Shown: one piece after another, positions 33,987-44,389 of the stretch
Layout of the letters: every line of letters begins with the position of its first letter
Numbering within the stretch: the stretch's first letter is position 1
The notes under the pieces: generated by a model
Told to the model about the DNA's origin: nothing
Database searches by the model: none
Seen by the model: the letters and a program-made list of their open reading frames with translations, nothing else
Program-made: the position numbers and the translations under genes
Assembly: GCF_008386315.1 (NCBI RefSeq)
Contig: NZ_CP043808.1
Coordinates: 2,604,001-2,668,000 of the forward strand
Length of the DNA: 64,000 nt
Source: Serinicoccus marinus DSM 15273
Lineage (GTDB): Bacteria > Actinomycetota > Actinomycetes > Actinomycetales > Dermatophilaceae
Direction of reading: 5' to 3'

Positions 33987-34718
33987 TCAGAGCTCGCCGA
34001 GCACCCGCACCAGCGCGCGCACCGGCAGGCTCAGGAGCCGGCCGGCGCCGACCACCACGTCCAGGAACTCCAGCGCCTCCCCGACCCCGGAGAGGACGTC
34101 GCCCATGCCCTCGGCGACGTCCCGCCCCTCGACCCGCTCGCGGGCGTCGTCACCCAGTGTCGACGGGAAGTAGTGCAGGTCGGTCCGCAGCGTCTCGACG
34201 ATGACGGCGGCCCGGTGGTCGAGCGTGAGGACGTCCTCGCCAGGGAAGAGGGTCGGCAGCAGGCCGAGCTCGAAGACAAGGGCGACGAGCAGCGCGGTAT
34301 GCCGGTCCGGTCGCCGGTCCACCCCCAGCGCCTCGCGCAGCCGGGCGAGGACGCCCGCCTCACGGTGGGCGTCCCGCGGGAGGTGCCGGGAGCGGTTCAG
34401 CCAGCGCCGGCGGAGCGCGCCGGAGCCCCGCAGCCGCGCCAGCAGATCCTCGACCTCACCGCGACGAGGGCGCTTCAGCTCGGCCGGGCGCTGCCCCACG
34501 ACCTGCTGGGCCACCTGCTCCAGCAACCGGTCGCCACCCGTCGTCCCGCTCAGGCCGGCCACCAGCACGCCGTGGTCGTCCAGGGCCAGCCGGCGACGTG
34601 CGAGCAGCTCGACCACGAGCGACACCCGCACCGCCGCACGGACGGCCGGGCGCCGGACCAACCAGGTGCCCGTGCGGTCGTCAAGCAGCAGCAGGATGAG
34701 CTCTTCCCCCAGCAGCAT
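33987..34718 (-). CDS. GPP34 (GOLPH3-like) family protein
   Basis: A 243-residue protein of the Golgi-phosphoprotein-3 family, which in eukaryotes binds phosphoinositides and glycosyltransferases. The N-terminal signature MLLGEELILLLLDDRTGTW is clear, with RLALDDHGVLVAG following. The start is ATG 34718, preceded six bases upstream by TACGAT. The longer ORF from 34742 begins before that -10 box. Actinobacterial members are common, but their role is not established. Confidence 0.85.
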   Translation of the reverse strand: MLLGEELILLLLDDRTGTWLVRRPAVRAAVRVSLVVELLARRRLALDDHGVLVAGLSGTTGGDRLLEQVAQQVVGQRPAELKRPRRGEVEDLLARLRGSGALRRRWLNRSRHLPRDAHREAGVLARLREALGVDRRPDRHTALLVALVFELGLLPTLFPGEDVLTLDHRAAVIVETLRTDLHYFPSTLGDDARERVEGRDVAEGMGDVLSGVGEALEFLDVVVGAGRLLSLPVRALVRVLGEL

Positions 34719-34724
34719 CGACCC

Positions 34725-34730
34725 ATCGTA
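34725..34730 (-). promoter_or_regulatory. -10 box of a probable leaderless GPP34 promoter
   Basis: On the minus strand TACGAT is followed after six bases by ATG 34718. Confidence 0.5.
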
Positions 34731-34757
34731 GGCCGCCGACACCCCGCCGGGAACGGC

Positions 34758-35696
34758 TCAGCCGCCGGCGAGCGCCCGCACGACCCGCGAGGGAGCCGGT
34801 CGGCCGAGCTGCTCGGCCATCCAGGTGCTGGTCCGCACGAGCGCGTCGAGATCGGCGCCGTGCTCGATGCCCAGGCCGTCGAGCGCCCACACCAGGTCCT
34901 CGGTCGCGAGGTTGCCGGTGGCGGACTTGGCATACGGGCAGCCGCCGAGACCACCCGTCGAGGCGTCCACCACCCGGACCCCGCGGCCGATGGCGGTCAT
35001 GGTGTTGGCCAACGCCTGGCCGTAGGTGTCGTGGAAGTGCACCGCGCTCTGCTCCGGGCCGATGCCTGCGTCGTCGAGCGCGTCGAGGAGCCGGTGCACG
35101 TGACCCGGGGTGCCGACGCCGATGGTGTCGCCGATCGAGAGCTGGTCGCAACCGAGGTCCATGAGCCGGGAGCAGACGTCGACGACCTGCTCGACCGGCA
35201 CCGGTCCCTCCCAGGGGTCGCCGAAGCACATCGAGACGTAGGCCCGCACCCACGCGCCGGCGTCCAGCGCGCGCTTGACCACGGGCGCGAACATCTGGAC
35301 CGACTCCTCGACCGACCGGTTGAGGTTCTTGCGGGCGAAGGTCTCGGTGGCGCTGCCGAAGATCGCGATCGAGGTGACGCCACGCTCCAGGGCACGGTCC
35401 AGGCCGCGCTCGTTGGGCACGAGGACCGGACGCTGCCGCCCCGTGCCGATCTCACCCAGCTCGTCCAGCAGCTCCTCGGCGTCGCCGAGCTGGGGCACCC
35501 ACTTCTGCGGGACGAAGCTCGTGAGCTCGACCGTGTCCAGCCCGGCGGCGAGCAGCCGCCGCACGAACTCGGCCTTGACCTGCGTCGGCACGACGGACTT
35601 CTCGTTCTGCAGGCCGTCGCGGGGTCCGACCTCGTAGATCGTCACCCGGTCGGGCTGGCCGGGCAGCGGCTCGGTCATCGGCAGGGTGCGGCTCAT
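34758..35696 (-). CDS. mvaB: Hydroxymethylglutaryl-CoA lyase
   Basis: Cleaves HMG-CoA to acetoacetate and acetyl-CoA at the end of leucine breakdown, 312 residues. The TIM-barrel start VTIYEVGPRDGLQNE holds the catalytic Arg-Asp, HFHDTYGQALAN supplies metal ligands, and the signature GLGGCPYAKSATGNLATEDLV contains the active-site cysteine. It lies 40 bases upstream of the GPP34 start with no leucine-pathway genes nearby. Confidence 0.94.
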   Translation of the reverse strand: MSRTLPMTEPLPGQPDRVTIYEVGPRDGLQNEKSVVPTQVKAEFVRRLLAAGLDTVELTSFVPQKWVPQLGDAEELLDELGEIGTGRQRPVLVPNERGLDRALERGVTSIAIFGSATETFARKNLNRSVEESVQMFAPVVKRALDAGAWVRAYVSMCFGDPWEGPVPVEQVVDVCSRLMDLGCDQLSIGDTIGVGTPGHVHRLLDALDDAGIGPEQSAVHFHDTYGQALANTMTAIGRGVRVVDASTGGLGGCPYAKSATGNLATEDLVWALDGLGIEHGADLDALVRTSTWMAEQLGRPAPSRVVRALAGG

Positions 35697-35773
35697 GCCG
35701 TCAGCCTCTCAGATGCCGCCACGGCAGGGGTGAGATCCCCGGCCCGAGCAACCTCACGCGACGCCCGGTCGGT

Positions 35774-37469
<1,696 letters not shown>

Positions 37470-37473
<4 letters not shown>

Positions 37474-38069
37474 CGGGCGAGCTCCGGGTCGAGCAGCCGC
37501 TCGGCATACTTCGCGAGCACGTCGACCTCGACGTTGAGCGCCTCGCCGGCGCCGCGACGGCCGAGCGTGGTCAGCCCGAGGGTGGTCGGGATGAGCGAGA
37601 CCTCGAACCAGTCCGGCCCGACCGCGGAGACGGTGAGGGAGACGCCGTCGAGCGCGACCGAGCCCTTGTGCGCGACGTAGCGCGCCAACCGCGGCGGCAG
37701 CGCCAGCCGGACCACCTCCCACCGCTCCCCCGGCGTGCGCGAGACCACCGTCGTGGTGCCGTCGACGTGGCCCTGCACGACGTGGCCGCCGAGCCGGCCT
37801 CCGACCGGGAGCGAGCGCTCGAGGTTGACCGGGTCGCCCACAGCCAGACCGCCCAGGGTCGTGACGGCGAGCGTTTCGGCCATGACGTCGGCGACGAAAC
37901 CGTCCTCGGTGCGCCGCGTGACCGTCAGGCAGACGCCGTTGACGGCGATCGAGGCGCCGTGGGTGGCGTCGGCGGTGACGAGCGGGCCGCGGATCACGAC
38001 GACGCTCGCGTCCGCGCCGTCGGTGCGGGAGACGAGGGAGCCGAGCTCCTCGACGATGCCGGTGAACAT
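37470..38069 (-). CDS. ribE: Riboflavin synthase alpha chain
   Basis: Final enzyme of riboflavin synthesis, 199 residues made of two similar lumazine-binding halves. Each has a conserved core: ASIAVNGVCLTVT with GGHVVQGHVDG, and GSVALDGVSLTVS with the C-terminal LNVEVDVLAKYAERL. The start is MFTGIVEELG, the family standard. Overlaps ribD and ribBA. Confidence 0.97.
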
Positions 38070-39319
38070 CAGGGGACCTCCTGGTCGGACGGGGTATGCG
38101 CGTGCTCGCTCGACGCCGCGTGAACAGCAGCGGTGCCGGTGGACGCCGAGGCGGCGCTGTGGGTGGGTGCGGAGCCGTTCCGGGTCGTAGCCGGGCCGGG
38201 CACCGACCGGAGCCGCAGCTGCAGGTCCGGTCCGAGCCGGTCGACGTCGACGAGCTCCAGGCGCGCGGCGTCGGCGAGGGTGCCGATGCCGAGGTCGGGG
38301 ACAGCACCGGGCCCGGCACCGAGCAGGGCCGGCGCGAGGTGGACGAGCAGCTCGTCGACCAGCCCGGCCCGCCAGAACGCCCCGGCCAGCGTCGGGCCGC
38401 CCTCGAGCAGCACGCTGTGCACCCCGCGACCGCGCAGCTCGGCCAGCACCTGCGCCGGGTCGTGGGTGCGCAGGTGCAGCACCGGCCCCTCTTTCGACGA
38501 CACCTGGTCGTCGCGAGGTCCTTCTCCCGACGACCAGCCGTCGGCGTTGCCCTCTCCCGGCACCATCTCCCCCGCCCGCGTCTCCCCCAGCCGGCTCCCC
38601 GCGGGCAGGTCCCGGTGGCCCACGACGACCCGGAGCGGTTGGTCCGGCAGGAGCCGACCGGCGCGGTCCCGAGCGGTGAGCGAGGGGTCGTCGGCCAGCG
38701 CGGTCCCGGTGCCGACGACGACAGCCCCGACCCGCGTCCGCACCTGGTGCGCCTCCGCGCGTGACTCCGGCGAGGTGATCCAGCGGCTGGTCCCGTCGGC
38801 CGCGCCGACCCGGCCGTCGAGGGTGCTGGCCACCTTCCACGTGACGTGCGGGCGCCCCAGCGTCGCCGCCCGGGACCAGTCGGCCACGACCTGCTCGGCC
38901 CCGGTGTGCCGGTGCTCGCGCACGACGACCCCCGCCTCCCGGAGCACCCGGGCACCGCCACCGGCGTGCGTGGGGTCGGCACCGGCATACACGACCTGCG
39001 TGATGCCGGCGGCGACCAGCGCGTCGGCGCACGGCGGCGTCCTGCCGTGGTGCGAGCAGGGCTCGAGCGTGACGACGGCGGTCGTGCCACGCGCCGAGTC
39101 ACCCGCCGCGGCGAGCGCCACGGCCTCGGCGTGCGGCGTCCCGTGGCCGGCGTGGAAGCCCTCCCCCACGGTCACGCCCTCGGGGTCGAGCAGGACGCAC
39201 CCGACCCGCGGGTTGCGGTCGTGGCGGGGCCCGCACCGAGCCAGCTCGACCGCGCGGTCCAGCGCGGCCTCGACCGCGGCCGTTGGCGGCGCGGGGTGCA
39301 GGGTGTGGTGGCCGGTCAC
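38069..39319 (-). CDS. ribD: Bifunctional riboflavin deaminase/reductase
   Basis: First gene of the rib operon, 416 residues. The deaminase half has the zinc motif in HAEAVALAAAG and PCSHHGRTPPC. The reductase half begins around VTWKVASTLDGRVGAADG and includes LEGGPTLAGAFWRAGLVDELL. The reductase contains an odd Glu/Gly/Ser-rich insert (about residues 265-285). The last 40 residues are Thr/Ser/Ala-rich and look disordered. GTG 39319 follows GGAGAGG. The 120 bases between it and the riboswitch form the expression platform. Confidence 0.95.
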   Translation of the reverse strand: MTGHHTLHPAPPTAAVEAALDRAVELARCGPRHDRNPRVGCVLLDPEGVTVGEGFHAGHGTPHAEAVALAAAGDSARGTTAVVTLEPCSHHGRTPPCADALVAAGITQVVYAGADPTHAGGGARVLREAGVVVREHRHTGAEQVVADWSRAATLGRPHVTWKVASTLDGRVGAADGTSRWITSPESRAEAHQVRTRVGAVVVGTGTALADDPSLTARDRAGRLLPDQPLRVVVGHRDLPAGSRLGETRAGEMVPGEGNADGWSSGEGPRDDQVSSKEGPVLHLRTHDPAQVLAELRGRGVHSVLLEGGPTLAGAFWRAGLVDELLVHLAPALLGAGPGAVPDLGIGTLADAARLELVDVDRLGPDLQLRLRSVPGPATTRNGSAPTHSAASASTGTAAVHAASSEHAHTPSDQEVP

Positions 39320-39439
39320 CCGTCGTCCTCTCCAGGTCGGTGCCCGGGGACGTGGGGAGGCTGCGGGGACGACGGCGACGCCGCCACGGGTCGCGAGGCG
39401 TGCCCGCGACGGGTGGGCGGACGGCCAGGCCGCCGACCC

Positions 39440-39566
39440 ACGCGCTGCCTCCCTTCCGGACTTTCACCGTCGGTCCTGGAGTTCCACCAGGTCAACCGGC
39501 CGCTGGCTGCGGTCGGGTCGCGGACTGTCACCGCCGGCTCGGAGTTTCACCGACCCCGGAGCGCGT
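39440..39566 (-). ncRNA. FMN riboswitch (RFN element)
   Basis: On the minus strand the conserved FMN aptamer pieces appear in order: GGGTCGGTGAAACTCCGAG, CCGGCGGTGACAGTCCGCGA, then GGAACTCCAGGACCGACGGT and GAAAGTCCGGAAGGGAG. The closing stem is exact: ACGCGCT at the 5' end (39560-39566) pairs with AGCGCGT at the 3' end (39440-39446). It sits upstream of ribD and should repress the riboflavin operon when FMN is plentiful. A short C-rich stretch between aptamer and ribD suggests control of ribosome access, but the mechanism is not certain. Confidence 0.95.
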
Positions 39567-39599
39567 ATGTCGTTCCCTGCCAGTCTAGCCCCGCCTTCC

Positions 39600-39695
39600 C
39601 CACCGAGCGTCGCGGATGGTTGCCCAGCTCCCCACCGAGCGCCGCGAATGGTTGGCCGGTACCCCTTCGAGCGTCGCGAAGGGTTGGCTCGGCAA
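39600..39695. repeat. Three imperfect 32-base tandem repeats
   Basis: The core GAGCGYCGCGRAKGGTTGSC begins at about 39605, 39637 and 39669, an exact 32-base period. The array lies between the riboswitch and the helicase, so it could bind a regulator of either promoter. No known operator is recognised. Confidence 0.7.
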
Positions 39696-39770
39696 CCACA
39701 GGCGACGCCCGGTCGGGTGGTGGTCGCGCGTCGCGGAATGCGCGCGGGGCGGCATACCGTTATCCGCACG

Positions 39771-41450
39771 ATGAACGGCCCCCTGATCGTCCAGTCCGAC
39801 AAGACCCTGCTGCTCGAGGTCGACCACGACGGCGCCGAGGCGGCGCGACGCGACATCGCGCCCTTCGCCGAGCTCGAGCGCGCCCCCGAGCACGTCCACA
39901 CCTACCGCGTCACCCCGCTCGGCCTGTGGAACGCCCGTGCCGCGGGCCACGACGCCGAGCAGGTGGTGCACGCCCTCATCGAGCACAGCCGCTTCCCCGT
40001 GCCGCAGTCGCTGCTCGTCGACGTCGCCGAGACGATGGCCCGCTATGGCCGGCTCACGCTGACCAAGGAGGTCGTCGGCTCCGGCGAGGGCGCGGGCGAG
40101 CCCCGCCTGGTGCTCCGCACGACCGACCGCGCCGTGCTCGCAGAGGTGCTGCGGCACAAGAAGATCAAGCCCCTCGTCGGCGACCGGATCGACGACGACA
40201 CCGTGCTCGTGCACCCGTCCGAGCGCGGCCACCTCAAGCAGGAGCTGCTCAAGGTCGGCTGGCCCGCGGAGGACCTCGCGGGCTACGTCGACGGCGAGGC
40301 GCACCCGATCGAGCTGGACACGAGCGACTGGAGCCTGCGGCCCTACCAGCAGCAGGCGGTCGACGGCTTCTGGGACGGCGGCTCCGGTGTGGTCGTGCTC
40401 CCCTGCGGCGCCGGCAAGACGCTCGTGGGCGCGGGCGCGATGGCGAAATCGGCGACGACCACCCTCATCCTCGTCACCAACACGGTGAGCGCGCGGCAGT
40501 GGCGTGAGGAGCTGCTGCGGCGGACCTCACTGACCGAGGACGAGATCGGGGAGTACTCCGGGTCGCGCAAGGAGATCCGCCCCGTGACGATCGCGACCTA
40601 CCAGGTGCTGACCCTCAAGCGGAAGGGTGTCTTCCCGCACCTGGACCTGCTGGACGCGCGCGACTGGGGGCTCATCGTCTACGACGAGGTGCACCTGCTC
40701 CCCGCGCCGATCTTCCGGATGACCGCCGACCTGCAGGCGCGGCGCCGGCTCGGGCTGACCGCCACTTTGGTGCGCGAGGACGGGCGCGAGTCCGACGTCT
40801 TCTCGCTCATCGGGCCCAAGAGGTATGACGCGCCGTGGAAGGACATCGAGGCGCAGGGCTACATCGCGCCCGCCGACTGCGTCGAGGTGCGGGTGACGAT
40901 GTCGGAGTCGATGCGGATGGCGTATGCCGTCGCGGAGCCGGACGAGCGCTACCGGTTCGCGGCGTGCGCCCCGGCGAAGGACGCCGTGGTCGACGAGCTG
41001 GTGCGACGGCATACCGGAGCCCCGACGCTGGTCATCGGGCAGTACCTGGACCAGCTCGAGCAGCTCGCCGGGCGGCTGGACGCGTCGCTCATCACCGGCG
41101 AGACGACGGTGCCGCAGCGCCAGGAGCTCTTCCGGGCCTTCCGCGAGGGCGAGATCAGCCTGCTCGTGGTGAGCAAGGTGGCGAACTTCTCGATCGACCT
41201 GCCCGAGGCGAGCGTGGCGATCCAGGTGTCGGGGACCTTCGGGTCGCGGCAGGAGGAGGCGCAGCGGCTCGGCCGGGTGCTGCGGCCCAAGGGCGACGGG
41301 CGGACCGCGCACTTCTACACGATCGTCGCGCGGGACACGGTGGACGCGGAGTTCGCCGCCCACCGCCAGCGCTTCCTCGCCGAGCAGGGGTATGCCTACC
41401 GGATCGTGGACGCCGACGACTTGGCCGGGTTCTGCGAGACGTCGGACTGA
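39771..41450 (+). CDS. XPB-type DNA repair helicase
   Basis: Superfamily 2 helicase of the bacterial XPB group, 559 residues. The N-terminal XPB damage-recognition-like domain covers the first 180 residues. Walker A PCGAGKT is at about 211-217, the DEVH box at 305-308, LGLTATLVREDGRESD and the motif VI region SRQEEAQRLGRVLRPK follow. ATG 39771 has TACCGT ten bases upstream. Its last 55 bases are overlapped on the other strand by the bacteriocin ABC ATPase frame. Confidence 0.94.
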   Translation: MNGPLIVQSDKTLLLEVDHDGAEAARRDIAPFAELERAPEHVHTYRVTPLGLWNARAAGHDAEQVVHALIEHSRFPVPQSLLVDVAETMARYGRLTLTKEVVGSGEGAGEPRLVLRTTDRAVLAEVLRHKKIKPLVGDRIDDDTVLVHPSERGHLKQELLKVGWPAEDLAGYVDGEAHPIELDTSDWSLRPYQQQAVDGFWDGGSGVVVLPCGAGKTLVGAGAMAKSATTTLILVTNTVSARQWREELLRRTSLTEDEIGEYSGSRKEIRPVTIATYQVLTLKRKGVFPHLDLLDARDWGLIVYDEVHLLPAPIFRMTADLQARRRLGLTATLVREDGRESDVFSLIGPKRYDAPWKDIEAQGYIAPADCVEVRVTMSESMRMAYAVAEPDERYRFAACAPAKDAVVDELVRRHTGAPTLVIGQYLDQLEQLAGRLDASLITGETTVPQRQELFRAFREGEISLLVVSKVANFSIDLPEASVAIQVSGTFGSRQEEAQRLGRVLRPKGDGRTAHFYTIVARDTVDAEFAAHRQRFLAEQGYAYRIVDADDLAGFCETSD

Positions 41451-42076
41451 CCAACGTCGATCACCACGTCGGCATCTTCGATCAACTGTTCGTCATGAGT
41501 AGCCACGACAACAGTGGCACCACGTTCGGACTGAAGCCTCAGTAACTCGTGCACCATCAGCCGGTTCTCCTGATCCAGCGAAGCGGTCGGCTCGTCAGCG
41601 AAGACAACAGCGGACTCCTTGGCTATCGCCCTGGCCAGACTTACTCGCTGCTTCTCTCCCCCACTCAGCGCGGCCACTCGCTCGGTTTCGCGACCCTCCA
41701 GTCCCACGCGCCCCAAGGCACGGCACGCTCGCTGCGCCCGGTCGCGGCGCGGATACCCCAACAGAGCGATTTCAACGTTCGCCTGGACGGTGTCCTCGTG
41801 AATGAGGCCATAGTCCTGGAACACGAAGGTGGCCGAATCTCGCCAGAAGCGGAGTCTGCGCCGTGATGACCACCCCCCGGCGTCGTCACCATTAACCAGC
41901 ATCGTGCCGGTCGAGGGACGCAACAGGAGGCCCATCACGTGCAAAGCGGTCGTCTTGCCGCTTCCGCTTGGCCCGGCGAGCGCAAGGATCTCACCTGGGC
42001 TTGCCAGGATCGAGACCTCTCGCAGTGCGACGTGTCCTCCGACGGACACGGCAACGGAGTCTGCAGACAGTTTCAT
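41396..42076 (-). CDS. Bacteriocin-cassette ABC transporter ATPase
   Basis: ATPase of the LolD/MacB-like group found with lactococcin-972-type toxins, 226 residues. Walker A GPSGSGKTT (35-43), VFQDYGLIHEDTVQAN, signature ALSGGEKQRVSLARA (137-150) and Walker B AVVFADEPTASLD are intact. The natural end is probably at DVVIDVGQ (about residue 210). The last 16 residues are read from the 3' end of the native helicase gene, implying that the original stop was lost when this DNA was inserted. GC is lower than in neighbours. The start lies 11 bases after the stop of the membrane protein, so they form one operon. Confidence 0.9.
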   Translation of the reverse strand: MKLSADSVAVSVGGHVALREVSILASPGEILALAGPSGSGKTTALHVMGLLLRPSTGTMLVNGDDAGGWSSRRRLRFWRDSATFVFQDYGLIHEDTVQANVEIALLGYPRRDRAQRACRALGRVGLEGRETERVAALSGGEKQRVSLARAIAKESAVVFADEPTASLDQENRLMVHELLRLQSERGATVVVATHDEQLIEDADVVIDVGQSDVSQNPAKSSASTIR

Positions 42077-42087
42077 GACGTCCCTTC

Positions 42088-43995
42088 CTAGCTGGATGCT
42101 CGCGTGAGAACGGAGATGACCTGGGCCTGCGCTGCCGCACGATGAACCGCGGCAGACACCATGCCTGCAATGAAGGGCAGTAGCGACGCGGTGACCAGAA
42201 CAACCGGTGTGTGGTCCTGGAACAGCAGCAGTATGGCGCTCGCCGCGAGGGCGATCCCCACGTCAACAATGATGGGGGTTCGGAGTAGGGCAAGCCACGG
42301 CCGTCCGGCTGTCCGGTTCACCGTGAGCCTGGTCGCGCGAACGGCCCAGTAGACACGCGCACCCAGCGAGGCGGCGACAAGCCACGCCGTGACGAGCATC
42401 CCAACCGCAACGGTGCGAAGGAGAGCCGCGCGCTCTGCCTGCTGTGCTTGTAGCAGTGCGACATCAGCAACGCGTTCGATCGATAACAATGAACTTCCCA
42501 ATCCCTCATCAGCGATATGCGTCGCCAACGAACCGGCGTCTTCGAAGAGGATGTTGCCCGTAGACATTGCCGAGAGGACAAACGCTGGCTTCATCACCTC
42601 GACGTCGGGCACGACGAGAACTAGGGGGCGCTCCAGATTGCTGAACTCCTGGGCACCTGCGCCGCCCAAGAAGCGGGAATCAGCTTCGGCCGTCTGCATC
42701 GTGGGCAATGGTCGCTCGGACCAGAGATCCCAGGATGCTTGCAACTGTGAGCGAGTGACGTCACTGACACCCTCAAGAGCGGACACGTCACCTTCGAGAT
42801 TCATAAGTTCAAGGTAGGTCTGGTCCACGATCACCAGACCATCGAAGTTGTCGCCTCGCCAGAAACCGGGATCCTCTTCGAAGAGCACGTAACTGAGGGC
42901 CGAATCCTCGGCCGGAGTTCTGGCAATTACCTCACCTGCGGCGTGCTCAAGCTTCTGGGTTTCAATAGATAATCCGCCCAGCCTCGTCACGACGTGGGAC
43001 GACAGCGGCTCCCAGGTCTCTAGGCCGCGCGCCTGTTGCCGCTGCACGTGGACCGAGACCACCAGTGCAGGCAGTGCGAGAGCGACCGTCACCATGGTCA
43101 AGGATCGGAGGACGTCCGCTGCCCTTTTGTGCCCTCGCCGCGGGACACTGCGTTCGGCCAGGTGCTGTGCCCGGGGAAGGTTGAGCAGTGTGCTCAGCGA
43201 CGCTGATAACACCCCCCCAACTACCAGCGCCCCTACCAACGTCGATGAGATGACGAGGTAGCCAGGCAGGTGCTCTGGTCCGCGCCGCACGAGCAGGAGT
43301 GCCCAGGCGCAGACCGAGACCAGCAGACCGGCCGGCGCTGCAAGACGCAGGAAGGCACGTCCTTCGTAGAGGACCACACGGGTCAGCGGCTCACCGTGAA
43401 GGACCAACAGCGCCCTGCGGCGGGCGCGACTCGCGGACCAGGCCGCAACGGTAAGAACCAGGAGTAGCAGGCCCGCTAAGCTGGCCGGACCCGCCCCGGT
43501 GTCGAGCAGCACGGTCGCCCATACCGTGGGGGTTGAGACGCTATAGCTGGTGGCTGCCACGCCGATGCCGCCGAGGGCATCCTCGACCTCCGAGAGATCC
43601 GCATCGCTCGCCCCGACCAGGTAGATCTTTCCCGCCATGGAACTGCTGCCCAGGTCTGTCAGTGGGACTAGATCCCCCCGGAGGCGTCCGTCATACCAAG
43701 AGAATGCCCTGCGCTCTTCAGGTGCCTCCGGTCCAGCTACGAACAGGTCCCTAGCTCTGGCCGGCGACTCCGCCCCCACAACGGGCTTGACGATGAACAG
43801 GCCGCGGTCCGCGGCCACCCTCTCCAGAGTCGCAACAAACTCGCGCTTGGCAGGTGGCGGATCACCAACATCCACGCTGATGCTGACAGTCGCCCCCAGG
43901 GGTCGCAACTGCTCGTCAATGGCCATGAAAGTCGCTGCCACGTAGCATAGAAGTGCTGTTACAGCAGCAACGGCCGCTATCACGAGTTTGTTCAC
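42088..43995 (-). CDS. Bacteriocin-associated integral membrane protein (DUF1430 / lactococcin-972 immunity type)
   Basis: A 635-residue membrane protein with one N-terminal helix (LVIAAVAAVTALLCYVAATF), a 150-residue outer domain, a group of helices near 180-320, a second large outer domain (about 340-520) and a final helix group. This fits the bacteriocin-associated membrane protein family thought to give immunity or export with an ABC ATPase. The start is GTG 43995, with GGAGAGGGAG upstream. A longer frame reads into the hairpin region and is rejected. It lies between toxin and ATPase on a low-GC segment with codon use unlike its neighbours. The exact role, immunity versus export, is not settled. 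Confidence 0.8.
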   Translation of the reverse strand: MNKLVIAAVAAVTALLCYVAATFMAIDEQLRPLGATVSISVDVGDPPPAKREFVATLERVAADRGLFIVKPVVGAESPARARDLFVAGPEAPEERRAFSWYDGRLRGDLVPLTDLGSSSMAGKIYLVGASDADLSEVEDALGGIGVAATSYSVSTPTVWATVLLDTGAGPASLAGLLLLVLTVAAWSASRARRRALLVLHGEPLTRVVLYEGRAFLRLAAPAGLLVSVCAWALLLVRRGPEHLPGYLVISSTLVGALVVGGVLSASLSTLLNLPRAQHLAERSVPRRGHKRAADVLRSLTMVTVALALPALVVSVHVQRQQARGLETWEPLSSHVVTRLGGLSIETQKLEHAAGEVIARTPAEDSALSYVLFEEDPGFWRGDNFDGLVIVDQTYLELMNLEGDVSALEGVSDVTRSQLQASWDLWSERPLPTMQTAEADSRFLGGAGAQEFSNLERPLVLVVPDVEVMKPAFVLSAMSTGNILFEDAGSLATHIADEGLGSSLLSIERVADVALLQAQQAERAALLRTVAVGMLVTAWLVAASLGARVYWAVRATRLTVNRTAGRPWLALLRTPIIVDVGIALAASAILLLFQDHTPVVLVTASLLPFIAGMVSAAVHRAAAQAQVISVLTRASS

Positions 43996-44016
43996 GATCT
44001 CCCTCTCCGACCGGCA

Positions 44017-44047
44017 CGGTGCGGGCGACCCTTTTTCGCCCGCACCG
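44017..44047 (-). terminator. Intercistronic hairpin after the bacteriocin gene
   Basis: Perfect 12-base arms CGGTGCGGGCGA/TCGCCCGCACCG around a seven-base loop, between the toxin stop and the membrane-protein start. It probably acts as an attenuator giving high toxin and lower transporter expression. Confidence 0.65.
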
Positions 44048-44075
44048 CGCACCCCGCTCAGTTGGTGTTGCTGAA

Positions 44076-44354
44076 TCAGCAGAGCCAGTAATAGTAACTC
44101 CTATTCCAGCTCCACCACAGGCCCGCCTCCGAGAAATTACCTGCAGCCGTCTGGATGCTCCTGCTCTCGGCACCATTCGGGTCTGTGACAGTAGACCCGT
44201 GACACTGCGACGGATGGTTGTACCGAGACACGGCTTTCTGCCAACTGTAACCGTAGCGCCACTCCCCACCTTCATTTGGGTACTCAACTTCGATGGCGTT
44301 CGACGGTGAAGCCCCCACTACCGAGAGCGTCCAAGCGAGCGTCAGCGCTGACAC
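44076..44354 (-). CDS. Lactococcin 972 family bacteriocin precursor
   Basis: Small secreted peptide toxin; family members disturb septum formation in sensitive cells by binding lipid II. As read, 92 residues: a hydrophobic leader LTLAWTLSVVGASPSNA, then a mature part with the family spacing GGEWRYGYSW, SRYNHPSQCHGSTV and a tyrosine-rich end RSYYYWLC. Two cysteines (51 and 92) may pair; they are not typical of lactococcin 972 itself. The listed start, GTG 44354, uses the last base of a nine-G run and has no proper ribosome site. Adding one G joins the frame to ATG 44380, which has GAGG three bases upstream and a TAGACT -10 box. Confidence 0.8.
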   Translation of the reverse strand: MSALTLAWTLSVVGASPSNAIEVEYPNEGGEWRYGYSWQKAVSRYNHPSQCHGSTVTDPNGAESRSIQTAAGNFSEAGLWWSWNRSYYYWLC

Positions 44355-44362
44355 CCCCCCCC
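44354..44362 (-). repeat. Nine-G homopolymer in the toxin start region
   Basis: The run lies between ATG 44380 and the signal peptide. With nine Gs the ATG frame closes within 13 codons; with ten it runs through the whole toxin. It is either a sequencing slip or a phase-variable switch. Confidence 0.7.
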
Positions 44363-44389
44363 GGGGAACGGCACAACCATGTGCCTCAG

